From contig NZ_KB850113.1 of NCBI RefSeq assembly GCF_000369625.1, positions 1,925,558-1,989,557 on the forward strand: 64,000 bases of DNA. The letters are read 5' to 3'. Positions 36,702 to 45,120 of the stretch are shown here, piece by piece. The notes beneath the pieces are model-generated. The model did no database searches. It was not told the DNA's origin and saw nothing but the letters and a program-made list of their open reading frames with translations. This stretch comes from Acinetobacter variabilis. Lineage in GTDB: Bacteria > Pseudomonadota > Gammaproteobacteria > Pseudomonadales > Moraxellaceae. A program made the translations under genes and the position numbers. Position 1 is the first letter of the stretch. Every line of letters begins with the position of its first letter.

Positions 36702-38834
36702 ATGAGCGCAATTCAATATCAAAAAACTGAAGATTATATTGTCATTCTGACCTTTGATTCTCCAAACCAGTCCGCCAATACCATGAATGCCGACTTTCGC
36801 ACGGCTCTGGAAGAAGTCGCTGCCCAGTTACAGGCAGATGAACAGATCGCCGGAATTATTTTCCGATCAGCTAAAAAGACATTCTTTGCTGGCGGTGATC
36901 TGGATGAGCTGATTCAGGCGACGCCTGAACATGCCACTGAATTCTTCAATATGATTGAAGACATGAAAGCCAAATTACGCTATATCGAAACGCGTGGCAT
37001 TCCTGTGGTGGCAGCTTTAAATGGCACCGCACTCGGTGGTGGTTGGGAAATCGCTTTATGTGCCCATCATCGTATTGCCCTCAATGATGCCAAAACCAAG
37101 TTTGGTTTACCTGAAGTCACTTTAGGCTTGCTACCAGGCGGTGGTGGTATTGTCCGTATGGTTCGTCTGCTAGGCCTGCAAAATGCCTTAGCTTTGCTGA
37201 TGGAAGGCAAACAGTTCGGTGTAGAAAAAGCCAAGTCTTTGGGACTGGTACATGACACAGCCGACTCACTGGATGAGTTACTAGATAAATCTATAGCTTG
37301 GATTAAACAACATCCGCAATCCCAACAGCCTTTCGATGTAAAAGGTTACAAAATTCCGGGAGGCTCTCCTTCTTCGCCTGCCGTTGCACAGATGCTGGCC
37401 ATTGCTCCTGCGATGCTGCGTGATAAAACCAAGGGCTGCTATCCAGCTCCTGAAGCCATTTTATCCACTGCGGTTGAAGGCGCTCAGGTTGATGTTGATA
37501 CCGCACTGAGAATTGAGTCGCGTTATTTCACCTATCTCGCTACCGGCCAGATTTCCAAGAACATGATCGGTACATTCTGGCATGGCATGAATGCCATTAA
37601 ATCAGGTGCCAGTCGTCCTAAAGACTTTGCGCCATGGAAAGCCACTAAAGTAGGTATTTTGGGTGCAGGTATGATGGGTGCAGGTATTGCCTATGTCACT
37701 GCCAGCAAAGGCATTCAGGTGGTACTAAAAGATATTTCGGTCGAAGCTGCTGAAAAAGGCAAAGCCTATAGCCAGAAATTACTTGATAAAAAAGTAGCCC
37801 AAGGCCGCTTAACAGCTGAAAAATGTGACCAGATTTTAAGTCTGATTCACACCACGACAGAAGCAGCAGATTTTCAAGGCTGTGACCTGATCATTGAAGC
37901 AGTATTTGAAAATCAGGAACTCAAAGCCAAAGTTACTCAGGAAGCAGAGCAATATTTAGCATCCAACGGTGTAATGGCATCCAATACCTCGACTCTACCC
38001 ATCAGTGACTTGGCTCAAGCTTCTCAAAATCAGGTGAATTTTATCGGTCTGCATTTCTTTAGCCCAGTCGACAAGATGCAACTGGTCGAGATCATTAAGG
38101 GGAAAAATACTTCAGCAGAAACACTGGCCAAGGCATTTGACTTTGTGCAGCAGATTGGCAAGCTACCGATTGTAGTGAATGACAGCCGTGGCTTCTTTAC
38201 CAGTCGTGTCTTTGGAACCTTTGTACAGGAAGGTTTACGTTTGCTCGCCGAAGGGGTGCATCCAGCCCGTATTGAAATGGCTGCGCTGAAAGCAGGTATG
38301 CCGGTCGGACCACTTGCTATTCAAGATGAAGTCTCTCTGACACTTTCTGAGCATGTAGCTGCAGAAACCCGTAAGGCTCTGGCAGCACAAGGCAAAGAAC
38401 GCCCAAGCACCGATGCAGATGCCGTGATTCAAACCATGATTCATGAGTTTAACCGTAAAGGCAAAGCTGCTGGTGCAGGTTTTTATGATTATCCTGAAGG
38501 TGGCAAAAAGCAGCTGTGGTCTGGCTTGGAGCATTGGTATAAAGAAGTGGATATTTCTGAACAGGAAATGATAGACCGCTTCCTGTTTGTTCAAGCGCTG
38601 GATACCGTACGCTGTCTGGAAGAAGGTGTGCTGGAGTCAGTGGTCGATGCCAATATTGGTTCAATCTTTGGAATTGGTTTTGCCGCTTGGACGGGAGGTG
38701 CAGTGCAGTTCTTGAACCAGTATGGTTTAACCAAGGCCTTGAATCGTGCTGAAATCCTAGAAAGTAAATATGGCGAACGTTTCAAAGCACCACAGTTACT
38801 CAAACAGAAAGTTGCTGAAGGTCAGCGCTTTTAA
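36702..38834 (+). CDS. multifunctional enoyl-CoA hydratase/3-hydroxyacyl-CoA dehydrogenase (FadB/FadJ-like)
   Basis: A 710-residue bifunctional beta-oxidation enzyme. The N-terminal crotonase domain (1-200) has GTALGGGWEIALCAHHRIAL and FGLPEVTLGLLPGGGGIVRM, with both catalytic Glu positions. The NAD-binding domain begins at about residue 312 (KVGILGAGMMGAGIAYVTAS). The catalytic His is in IGLHFFSPVDKMQLVEIIKG, followed by VNDSRGFFTSRV and the 3HCDH C-terminal domains. I chose the ATG at 36702 because GGAGA lies 6-7 bases upstream; the longer frame starts inside the thiolase gene. The layout is FadJ-like. The terminator behind it is split by an IS4 element. Confidence 0.9.
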   Translation: MSAIQYQKTEDYIVILTFDSPNQSANTMNADFRTALEEVAAQLQADEQIAGIIFRSAKKTFFAGGDLDELIQATPEHATEFFNMIEDMKAKLRYIETRGIPVVAALNGTALGGGWEIALCAHHRIALNDAKTKFGLPEVTLGLLPGGGGIVRMVRLLGLQNALALLMEGKQFGVEKAKSLGLVHDTADSLDELLDKSIAWIKQHPQSQQPFDVKGYKIPGGSPSSPAVAQMLAIAPAMLRDKTKGCYPAPEAILSTAVEGAQVDVDTALRIESRYFTYLATGQISKNMIGTFWHGMNAIKSGASRPKDFAPWKATKVGILGAGMMGAGIAYVTASKGIQVVLKDISVEAAEKGKAYSQKLLDKKVAQGRLTAEKCDQILSLIHTTTEAADFQGCDLIIEAVFENQELKAKVTQEAEQYLASNGVMASNTSTLPISDLAQASQNQVNFIGLHFFSPVDKMQLVEIIKGKNTSAETLAKAFDFVQQIGKLPIVVNDSRGFFTSRVFGTFVQEGLRLLAEGVHPARIEMAALKAGMPVGPLAIQDEVSLTLSEHVAAETRKALAAQGKERPSTDADAVIQTMIHEFNRKGKAAGAGFYDYPEGGKKQLWSGLEHWYKEVDISEQEMIDRFLFVQALDTVRCLEEGVLESVVDANIGSIFGIGFAAWTGGAVQFLNQYGLTKALNRAEILESKYGERFKAPQLLKQKVAEGQRF

Positions 38835-38846
38835 AAACTGGGTCTA

Positions 38847-38866
38847 AAAAAGAGGAGCTTGACTCC
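38847..38866 (+). terminator. left part of an intrinsic terminator split by IS4
   Basis: Joining 38847-38866 with the sequence after 40146 rebuilds AGAGGAG-CTTGA-CTCCTCT with a T7 tail, a standard terminator for the FadB/J-like gene. The IS4 insertion leaves only four complete base pairs on this side and no T-tract, so termination here is probably lost. Confidence 0.75.
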
Positions 38867-40146
38867 ATTGCTGTCCCATAATTTTTCACAAAAGGAAGCT
38901 CATTTGAGCTTCCTCTTGTTTTATGGGTATTTTATCGGGTGAAAATAAAGCTTTTAAAGTTCTTCTTTCAAACAAATTCACCTGAATTATTCTGAGTAAA
39001 CGTTGAACTGTCCAACCTGTTTTTCCTAAATGTTGAGCGAAACTCACCAATAAATAGGCGATCATCGCAATCCAGATTTGTGTCTGAATTGCGTTCCTGC
39101 TGCGGCCTAGAAACGCTTTTAATTTGAGATTCTGCTTAATCGCCTTAAAGAACAGCTCAACTTTCCAACGATCTTTATAAATCGTCGCAATGGTAGAGGC
39201 GGCTAAATGAAAGTTATTGCTGAGAAAGCTAAAGTGCTTGCCACTTTGCTGATCTCTATATTCAATTCTTCTTAACACTGGGGCTTTTCTTTTTAGGGCA
39301 TGTGCGCTATTCAGCTGAATGGTTTCATCTTTTAGAATACCTTTGGATTCAAGCACTGGATGTTGCTGGATCACCTGATACACAGATTTAGGCCTAAAAC
39401 GTGTGACAAATCCAATGTTTTGAGCAGTCAGATTTGCATACCATTGGTCATCGACATAGCCTTTATCAAAAACTACAATGCTGCCAGCAGGAAACTGGAA
39501 TTTGCGGCCTTGTACCATGTCATTTTCTTTGCCATTTTCAACTGCAACAAACTCAGGAATATCATTGCTGTGATTCAATCCTATACTGAGTTTCATGCTG
39601 GCTTTTGAGTCGTGAACTTTGGCCCATTCACATAAGGAAAGTGACAGGTCAATATGACTGGCATCCAAGGAATACAAGGGATTCTTAAAGCGAAATTTAT
39701 GAGCTACTTTTGAGTGTTCATAGTATTTAAGCAACTTGTAAAATAGCTGTTGATACAAGGCAGCAGGCTGCTGCTCATTGATTCGTGCCAGCGTGCTTAG
39801 GGGAATAGACTTTGCTCCGAGATGACTTAGCTTTTCCTGTTGGCACTCCAAATTGGATTGAATATCTCTCAGACTTTGCCTACAAGAGAATTGAGACATC
39901 AATATGGCAATAAACTGATTCCACCGCGAAGCCGCTCTAAATTCCTGTCCAACATGGTGTACTTTAGCAAGTTGTTCAAAATCCTGTCGCACAACAGGTT
40001 TAATTAGCTCATGAAATACGGTATTCTGATGTGACAAAATCTGAATCCTGGTCGTTAAAGTGTTTGTTTGCACTCATATTTTAACTGTTAGGACTCAGGT
40101 TTTTTTTATTTAAAGCAAACTATGGGACAGCAGTGAGCTTGACTCC
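38855..40146 (-). mobile_element. complete IS4-family element with 12-bp target duplication
   Basis: The element is 38867-40134 (1268 bp). It is flanked by GAGCTTGACTCC at 38855-38866 and 40135-40146, a 12-bp duplication within the range for IS4 elements. Terminal repeats are ATTGCTGTCCCATAATTT (left) and ACTGCTGTCCCATAGTTT (reverse complement of right), 16 of 18 matching. One intact transposase gene lies on the minus strand. The target is the loop and stem of the terminator behind the FadB/J-like gene. Confidence 0.93.
38886..40073 (-). CDS. IS4-family transposase (DUF4372 N-terminal domain)
   Basis: A 395-residue DDE transposase. The N-terminal DUF4372-type domain reads FHELIKPVVRQDFEQLAKVH then FRAASRWNQFIAILMSQFSC. 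The catalytic core has YSLDASHIDLSLS (first Asp), IVVFDKGYVDDQWY (second Asp) and the YREK-type segment YKDRWKVELFFKAIKQNLKL (Glu). The sequence is intact, so the element may still move. The opposite-strand frames in this region are shadows. Confidence 0.93.
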   Translation of the reverse strand: MQTNTLTTRIQILSHQNTVFHELIKPVVRQDFEQLAKVHHVGQEFRAASRWNQFIAILMSQFSCRQSLRDIQSNLECQQEKLSHLGAKSIPLSTLARINEQQPAALYQQLFYKLLKYYEHSKVAHKFRFKNPLYSLDASHIDLSLSLCEWAKVHDSKASMKLSIGLNHSNDIPEFVAVENGKENDMVQGRKFQFPAGSIVVFDKGYVDDQWYANLTAQNIGFVTRFRPKSVYQVIQQHPVLESKGILKDETIQLNSAHALKRKAPVLRRIEYRDQQSGKHFSFLSNNFHLAASTIATIYKDRWKVELFFKAIKQNLKLKAFLGRSRNAIQTQIWIAMIAYLLVSFAQHLGKTGWTVQRLLRIIQVNLFERRTLKALFSPDKIPIKQEEAQMSFLL

Positions 40147-40154
40147 TCTTTTTT
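40135..40154 (+). terminator. right part of the IS4-split terminator
   Basis: This half keeps GAG-CTTGA-CTC and the T-tract, but only a three- to four-base stem remains. It is therefore unlikely to terminate transcripts leaving the IS toward the gene at 40272. Confidence 0.6.
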
Positions 40155-40271
40155 TATTTCGACGCGATAAACTCTCGAAGTCTATTGCATTCAATCAATG
40201 ACAGATTTTGATCTGCTTTCCAGACAATTTATGTTATAAAGTTACATGAGTTAGACATCCACGATGGGTAC

Positions 40272-40631
40272 ATGCATATGACTGATCACAGTTCACCTGA
40301 AAAATCACCTTGGGGTTGGAAAGCACTGATTATCTTCTGTATTTTAGGTGGATTATTTATGTTGTTTTTCTGGCTTGCGGTCAGCAATGAACCAGACTAC
40401 ATGCCAAGCCAGCAAAAGAAAGAAAATACCCAGCAGCATGCATTTAAGAATGCACCTGCGATGTCTCCAGAAGCTTTAGCCAAAGCACAGGCTGACCGTG
40501 AAGCTCGTCAGGCTACCTCTTCATCTCATCAGACTCATGAGATGAGCACGGAGGAGCATAATATGTCTGCTGAAGAACATGCACAGATGGACACTGCTAG
40601 CCATGACGAAAATACGGCTCATGGTCACTAG
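40272..40631 (+). CDS. single-pass membrane protein with His/Met-rich tail
   Basis: A 119-residue protein of unknown family. It has a short N terminus, one membrane helix (WKALIIFCILGGLFMLFFWL, residues 16-35) and a long hydrophilic tail rich in His, Met, Glu and Gln (HQTHEMSTEEHNMSAEEHAQ then MDTASHDENTAHGH). The tail would face the periplasm if the N terminus is inside. The repeated MSxEEH pattern with nearby His could bind copper or another metal; this is inference. Two ATGs (40272, 40278) are possible and the ribosome binding site is weak. The IS4 insertion upstream may have altered its transcription. Confidence 0.7.
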   Translation: MHMTDHSSPEKSPWGWKALIIFCILGGLFMLFFWLAVSNEPDYMPSQQKKENTQQHAFKNAPAMSPEALAKAQADREARQATSSSHQTHEMSTEEHNMSAEEHAQMDTASHDENTAHGH

Positions 40632-40651
40632 ACAGTTCCAAGATCAAATTT

Positions 40652-40680
40652 AAAAAAGCGAGGTTTTCCTCGCTTTTTTA
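40652..40680. terminator. bidirectional terminator after the His-rich gene
   Basis: Stem AGCGAGG/CCTCGCT (40657-40663 with 40668-40674) with A6 and T6; shared with the convergent GNAT gene. Confidence 0.85.
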
Positions 40681-40685
40681 TTTTT

Positions 40686-41123
40686 TTAGTCTTTTAAGCT
40701 GAGATACATATCTATATGTGGAATGCCGCAATCCAGATATTCTTCACCCCGCACGTCAAAACCCAAGTTCCGATAAAAGCCAATCGCATGTACCTGTGAA
40801 GAAAGCTTTACAAATTTACGTTGCTCTGCCTTGGCCTGATCAATCACAGCCCGCATGGTCTTGTAGCCGATGCCCGTACCACGTGCCGACTGTAATACAG
40901 CTACGCGACCAATACTGTGATTCTTTAATAAGCGTGCAGTCGCCACGGCTTGATCCTGTAAATAAGCCACAAAATGCGTAGAGATTGCATCCTCCTCATC
41001 CCATTCATCTTCAGGAGCAATTTGCTGTTCCTGAATAAAAACGGCTTCACGTATCACTCGGGCATCTTGGGCTAAATCATCCCAGCTGCCTGACACGATT
41101 TTAAGATTTTTATCATCTAGCAT
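40686..41123 (-). CDS. GNAT family N-acetyltransferase
   Basis: A 145-residue acetyltransferase of the ElaA/YjcF-like group. It has IREAVFIQEQQIAPEDEWDE at the N terminus, then THFVAYLQDQAVATARLL. The acetyl-CoA loop is in SIGRVAVLQSARGTGIGYKT (R/Q-x-x-G-x-G/A pattern). The C-terminal segment has VHAIGFYRNLGFDVRGEEYL. The acceptor is unknown. The start overlaps the stop codon of the upstream methyltransferase gene by 7 bases, so the two are coupled. Confidence 0.85.
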   Translation of the reverse strand: MLDDKNLKIVSGSWDDLAQDARVIREAVFIQEQQIAPEDEWDEEDAISTHFVAYLQDQAVATARLLKNHSIGRVAVLQSARGTGIGYKTMRAVIDQAKAEQRKFVKLSSQVHAIGFYRNLGFDVRGEEYLDCGIPHIDMYLSLKD

Positions 41124-42337
41124 TTAGAACCAATTCCCTGCTGATCCCACTGGTCATTCAATAACAATTCCAGTGAATGTTTTTGAATTCCATACATCTC
41201 TTTTAATGCCTGAATCTGGGCGAGAACAGCCTGATCTGGCTGTTCATAATCCTTCCGCTTGGTCGCCAGAATCATTTTATTTTTACTGGTGTGTTCTAGG
41301 GCCACAAATTCAAAGACCTTGGTTTCATAACCATAAGCCTTCAGCAATAAGGCACGAATGGTATCCGTTAGCATTTCGGCTTGCTGCCCAGCATGGATGC
41401 CAAACTGCAACATTGGCGACAGCACTTTCGGACTCTGTAATTGCGGTCTTAACTCTTTATGACAACATGGAGCACACATGATGATCTGTGCGTTCAGGCG
41501 TATACCGCTATGGATCGCAAAATCAGTCGCCACATCACAAGCATGCAGAGCGATCATCACATCCAGGCGTTCCGGTTCATAGGTACGCACATCACCCTGG
41601 AAGAAATCCAATTGATTAAAACCGGATTGCTGCGCGACATTCTGACAGAATTCGACCATTTTCGGATTCAGCTCTACGCCGGTGACATAGGGCGTCTGAC
41701 CATGTTTTTGCATATAGTCATACAGTGCACAGGTTAAATATCCCTTACCTGAACCGAAATCGACGATACGTAATCCTTGTTCCTGCGGCTGGATTTGAGC
41801 CAGTGCGCTGGAGAAAATCTCGACAAATTTATTAATCTGTTTCCATTTACGTGCCATGCTTGGAATGATCTGGCCTTGCTGATCGGTAATTCCTAAATGC
41901 TGTAGGAATACACTGTCCTGATCGACATAACGCTGCTTGATCCGGTCATGGCCTTGTTCTGCTTTAGCCTTTGTAGAGACTGGTTTAGCTTTACTTCTTG
42001 TCAGCATGGCCTTTTTCTTGTTTTTCTTCAGCTGCAACCCTTCCTGATCAGTAAACAGGTTAGCTTGCTTACAACAGGTCAATAATTCCGTTACTTGAGT
42101 TAAGGCTTCATTCAAAGGATAATTTTTAGTGACATCCTGAGTCTTGTATCGATAGACACAGCTCAAAACCTTCTGCTCATTGAGCGAAATGACTCTAAAG
42201 GTCATTTTCTCCAATAGTTCAAGTTCACCTTTATACTGACTCAAAATCAGACGATCAAAATGATCAGTTTCAAAGGCTTGCTGAAAAGCCTCCAAGAATT
42301 GTTGTTCCTGAACCGAGAGAGAAGTCGATGTCGACAT
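41117..42337 (-). CDS. SAM-dependent methyltransferase (PF13679-type)
   Basis: A 406-residue protein from the ATG at 42337 (AGG 8 bases upstream; the longer frame starts at a TTG). The N-terminal 130 residues are an uncharacterised domain. A basic linker (KKNKKKAMLTRSKAKPVSTK) at about residue 110 hints at nucleic acid binding. The catalytic domain has GLRIVDFGSGKGYLTCALYD (SAM motif I, about residue 190) and MIALHACDVATDFAIHSGIR. The IIMCAPCCHKELRPQ segment (CC-H) is typical of PF13679 enzymes such as METTL25/GSTCD relatives. The substrate, possibly rRNA, is not established. Confidence 0.78.
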   Translation of the reverse strand: MSTSTSLSVQEQQFLEAFQQAFETDHFDRLILSQYKGELELLEKMTFRVISLNEQKVLSCVYRYKTQDVTKNYPLNEALTQVTELLTCCKQANLFTDQEGLQLKKNKKKAMLTRSKAKPVSTKAKAEQGHDRIKQRYVDQDSVFLQHLGITDQQGQIIPSMARKWKQINKFVEIFSSALAQIQPQEQGLRIVDFGSGKGYLTCALYDYMQKHGQTPYVTGVELNPKMVEFCQNVAQQSGFNQLDFFQGDVRTYEPERLDVMIALHACDVATDFAIHSGIRLNAQIIMCAPCCHKELRPQLQSPKVLSPMLQFGIHAGQQAEMLTDTIRALLLKAYGYETKVFEFVALEHTSKNKMILATKRKDYEQPDQAVLAQIQALKEMYGIQKHSLELLLNDQWDQQGIGSKC

Positions 42338-42430
42338 AAGAAAAACCTGATATGAATTGCTGCTCAAGTTTAATTGTTCTTAACTTAAAAGCAAAATTGA
42401 ATTATTATACAAGTGTATATTTAAACAAGA

Positions 42431-43084
42431 ATGACAATCATGCAGAATGCTCCCCTAGTTCCAGATTATGATCACAATGAGGAACGGATTAATTACATTA
42501 GTCATGGCCTCGGTTCTGCGCTGGCTTTGATTGCCGGTATTTTATTGATTATTAAAGGCTCTTATTTGAGTACCGGACAATGGATTGGCCTTTGGGTCTA
42601 TGCTTTCAGCATGACTCTGCTGTTTTCCGCTTCGATGCTCTATCATATGTCTACTGCTGCTGACCGACGCTATTTTTTCAAAAAAGTTGATCATACGGCA
42701 ATTTACTACCTGATTGCAGGTACCTATACCCCGTTTCTATCGATTGCGATTCCAACAGCCAAAGCCCAGTATTTACTGATTGCCTTGTGGGTGATTGCTG
42801 TACTTGGAACACTATTCAAGTTCATTTTCATCAACCGTTTCCAGAAACTTTCTTTAGTCGCTTATCTGGTCATGGGATGGCTTGCACTACTGGTTATGGA
42901 CGATATGCAGCAGTACTTAAGTGCTCAATCTTTAACCTTTCTGATCATTGGTGGCTTAGCATACACCGTAGGTGCATTGTTTTACGCTTTAAAAAGAGTA
43001 AGATATACCCACGCTATCTGGCACATTTTTGTATTGATAGGCGCAGGATCACATTTTCTGTCTATCTATCTTTACGTGATTTAA
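42431..43084 (+). CDS. hemolysin III (TrhA/PAQR) family membrane protein
   Basis: A 217-residue seven-helix protein of the PAQR family. Hallmarks are EERINYISHGLGSALALIAG (first helix, His), LLFSASMLYHMSTAADRRYF then FKKVDHTAIYYLIAGTYTPF (Ser-His-Asp set), and the terminal HAIWHIFVLIGAGSHFLSIY. These conserved Ser, Asp and His residues form a metal site in the family. Bacterial members affect membrane fluidity or energy state; hemolysis itself is seldom shown. A second in-frame ATG at 42440 may be the true start. Confidence 0.88.
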   Translation: MTIMQNAPLVPDYDHNEERINYISHGLGSALALIAGILLIIKGSYLSTGQWIGLWVYAFSMTLLFSASMLYHMSTAADRRYFFKKVDHTAIYYLIAGTYTPFLSIAIPTAKAQYLLIALWVIAVLGTLFKFIFINRFQKLSLVAYLVMGWLALLVMDDMQQYLSAQSLTFLIIGGLAYTVGALFYALKRVRYTHAIWHIFVLIGAGSHFLSIYLYVI

Positions 43085-43226
43085 TCATCTCATTTCTCCA
43101 TTTCAGTGACCCTGAGCGAGTTGAAACGAGAAGATTGCAGTTGTTTTTTTAAAAAATTACGCCTTTTTTAAAAAGATTACGCTTTTAAAACTAAGTTTTT
43201 TATTTTTAGTAAGTGTAAGGTTATTC

Positions 43227-44543
43227 ATGGCGTCTTCAGATTCTATCGCTGTAACAGAAATTACAGCAACTAATTCAAAATTTCGTGTTTTAACAGCAAG
43301 TTTAGTGGGCACTACAATCGAGTTCTTCGATTTCTATATTTATGCCACAGCTGCCGTTATTATTTTCCCTTATCTGTTCTTCCCTACAAGTACAGATCCT
43401 ATGACTGCGACTATTCAGTCGCTGGCAACCTTTGCGATTGCCTTTATTGCCCGTCCAATCGGTGCTGCACTCTTTGGTCACTTAGGAGACCGGATCGGAC
43501 GTAAAGCGACTCTGGTCGCTGCTTTACTGACTATGGGCCTTTCTACCGTTGCCATTGGTTTATTGCCAACTTATGCACAAATCGGTATTGCTGCGCCATT
43601 ATTGCTGGCTCTTTGTCGTTTAGGCCAAGGCCTTGGTTTGGGTGGTGAATGGTCAGGTGCGGTTCTATTGGCAACTGAAAATGCGCCAGAAGGCAAACGT
43701 GCCTGGTATGGTATGTTCCCGCAACTTGGTGCACCAATTGGCTTCATTCTGGCAACAGGCTCATTCTTGACCCTTGGCGCATTCATGTCTGAAGCAGAGT
43801 TCATGCAATGGGGCTGGCGTATTCCATTTATTTCTAGTGCACTACTGGTGATTATGGGTCTATGGATTCGCTTGAAATTGCATGAAACCCCTGCATTCCA
43901 GAACGTATTGAAAAAGCAGAAAGAAGTGAATGTACCGTTCTTCGAAGTATTCAAAAAGCATTCTAAAATGCTGGTATTGGGTACCATCGCTGCGATCTGT
44001 ACATTCGTAGTGTTCTACCTGACGACTGTATTCGCGTTACAATGGGGTACCAAACAGCTTGGCTATACACGTGAAGAATTCCTTCAGCTACAGTTAGTTG
44101 CAACTCTGTGCTTTGCCGCGTTCATTCCACTTTCAGCAGTTCTTGCAGAAAAATTCGGTCGTAAGACAACTTCAATCGCAGTATGTGTGGTCTCTGCTAT
44201 TTTCGGTATCTTCTTTGCCGATATGCTTGAATCAGGCAGTACGCTGGTGGTGTTCTTCTTCTTATGTATCGGCCTAGCGATCATGGGTCTAACTTATGGC
44301 CCGATTGGTACCGTATTGTCTGAAATCTTCCCGACTTCAGTACGTTATACCGGTTCTGCCCTGACCTTTAACCTGGCAGGTATTTTTGGTGCATCTTTCG
44401 CGCCATTGATTGCAACAAAACTGGCAACAACTTATGGCTTGTCTGCAGTAGGTTATTACCTCACAGCAGCTTCTATCCTGTCATTGCTTGCATTCTTGCT
44501 GATCCGTGAAACTAAAAATGATGATGTAAACAATCAGATCTAA
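43227..44543 (+). CDS. MHS-type MFS transporter
   Basis: A 438-residue major-facilitator protein with 12 helices of the metabolite:H+ symporter group. MHS hallmarks are LVGTTIEFFDFYIYATAAVI (helix 1 with Glu and Asp), FGHLGDRIGRKATLVAALLT (the 2-3 loop motif), and LCRLGQGLGLGGEWSGAVLL. In the second half AEKFGRKTTSIAV and LSEIFPTSVRYTGSALTFNL are typical. The group includes ShiA, ProP, KgtP and YhjE-like carriers; this one is nearest in pattern to ShiA/YhjE types, with the substrate unknown. A terminator follows at about 44.6 kb. Confidence 0.85.
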   Translation: MASSDSIAVTEITATNSKFRVLTASLVGTTIEFFDFYIYATAAVIIFPYLFFPTSTDPMTATIQSLATFAIAFIARPIGAALFGHLGDRIGRKATLVAALLTMGLSTVAIGLLPTYAQIGIAAPLLLALCRLGQGLGLGGEWSGAVLLATENAPEGKRAWYGMFPQLGAPIGFILATGSFLTLGAFMSEAEFMQWGWRIPFISSALLVIMGLWIRLKLHETPAFQNVLKKQKEVNVPFFEVFKKHSKMLVLGTIAAICTFVVFYLTTVFALQWGTKQLGYTREEFLQLQLVATLCFAAFIPLSAVLAEKFGRKTTSIAVCVVSAIFGIFFADMLESGSTLVVFFFLCIGLAIMGLTYGPIGTVLSEIFPTSVRYTGSALTFNLAGIFGASFAPLIATKLATTYGLSAVGYYLTAASILSLLAFLLIRETKNDDVNNQI

Positions 44544-44572
44544 GGATCTTGACAGATTAAGTTATCTCAATC

Positions 44573-44600
44573 AAAGCCAGCAGTTCATGCTGGTTTTTTT
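44573..44600 (+). terminator. terminator of the MHS transporter gene
   Basis: Stem CCAGCA/TGCTGG (44577-44582 with 44588-44593) and T-run. Confidence 0.8.
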
Positions 44601-44685
44601 ATGATTTCGCAACAAAAACTTGCTACTTCTTTGCGGATATTTCGGGAACAATCCAATAAATAAAGCCAGAGAATGAGGCAGAGTG

Positions 44686-45099
44686 ATGCAGGATCTTATT
44701 GAGCAACTTACTCAAGAACAGCTGGTAGATATTGTGATTCTGCTAGAGGATGATAAAAAACTGGAAGCCATTCGCTATATCCGGACGCATACAGCTTTAG
44801 ATGAATCACAGGCGATACAGGTCATTAATGAAATTGTCCGTGAACATGATCTGGCGCTGAATCGAGACAATAAAGGCAATATTGGCCCACGGTTCACTGA
44901 TGATGCAGATGAAAATATTCCAGTGGTAACTACACCTTTGGAAGTTCCAGATCATCCCAACCTGAGCATCGCCAAAGATACTGAGGTAGCTGCACAGCAA
45001 GTCGGCAAACGCGTACCCGGCCGTGAGATTGAAAAGAAAATCTGGATCACCGCAGCCGTTATTTTACTGATTATTATTGTGCTCTGGTTGCTGCTTTAG
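44686..45099 (+). CDS. tail-anchored protein with an L7/L12 C-terminal-like domain
   Basis: A 137-residue protein from the ATG at 44686 (GAGG 7-8 bases upstream; a GTG at 44683 is the alternative). Residues 1-55 include LEDDKKLEAIRYIRTHTALD followed by ESQAIQVINEI, which resembles the ribosomal L7/L12 C-terminal fold (K-x-x-AI-x-x-x-R-x-x-T-x-L-x-E-A-x). A hydrophilic linker follows, then a C-terminal helix (KIWITAAVILLIIIVLWLLL) ending at the last residue. The protein is thus probably inserted by a tail-anchor route with the domain in the cytoplasm. No function is known. Confidence 0.75.
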   Translation: MQDLIEQLTQEQLVDIVILLEDDKKLEAIRYIRTHTALDESQAIQVINEIVREHDLALNRDNKGNIGPRFTDDADENIPVVTTPLEVPDHPNLSIAKDTEVAAQQVGKRVPGREIEKKIWITAAVILLIIIVLWLLL

Positions 45100-45120
45100 C
45101 AGCAGTAAATGAATCCTTTT

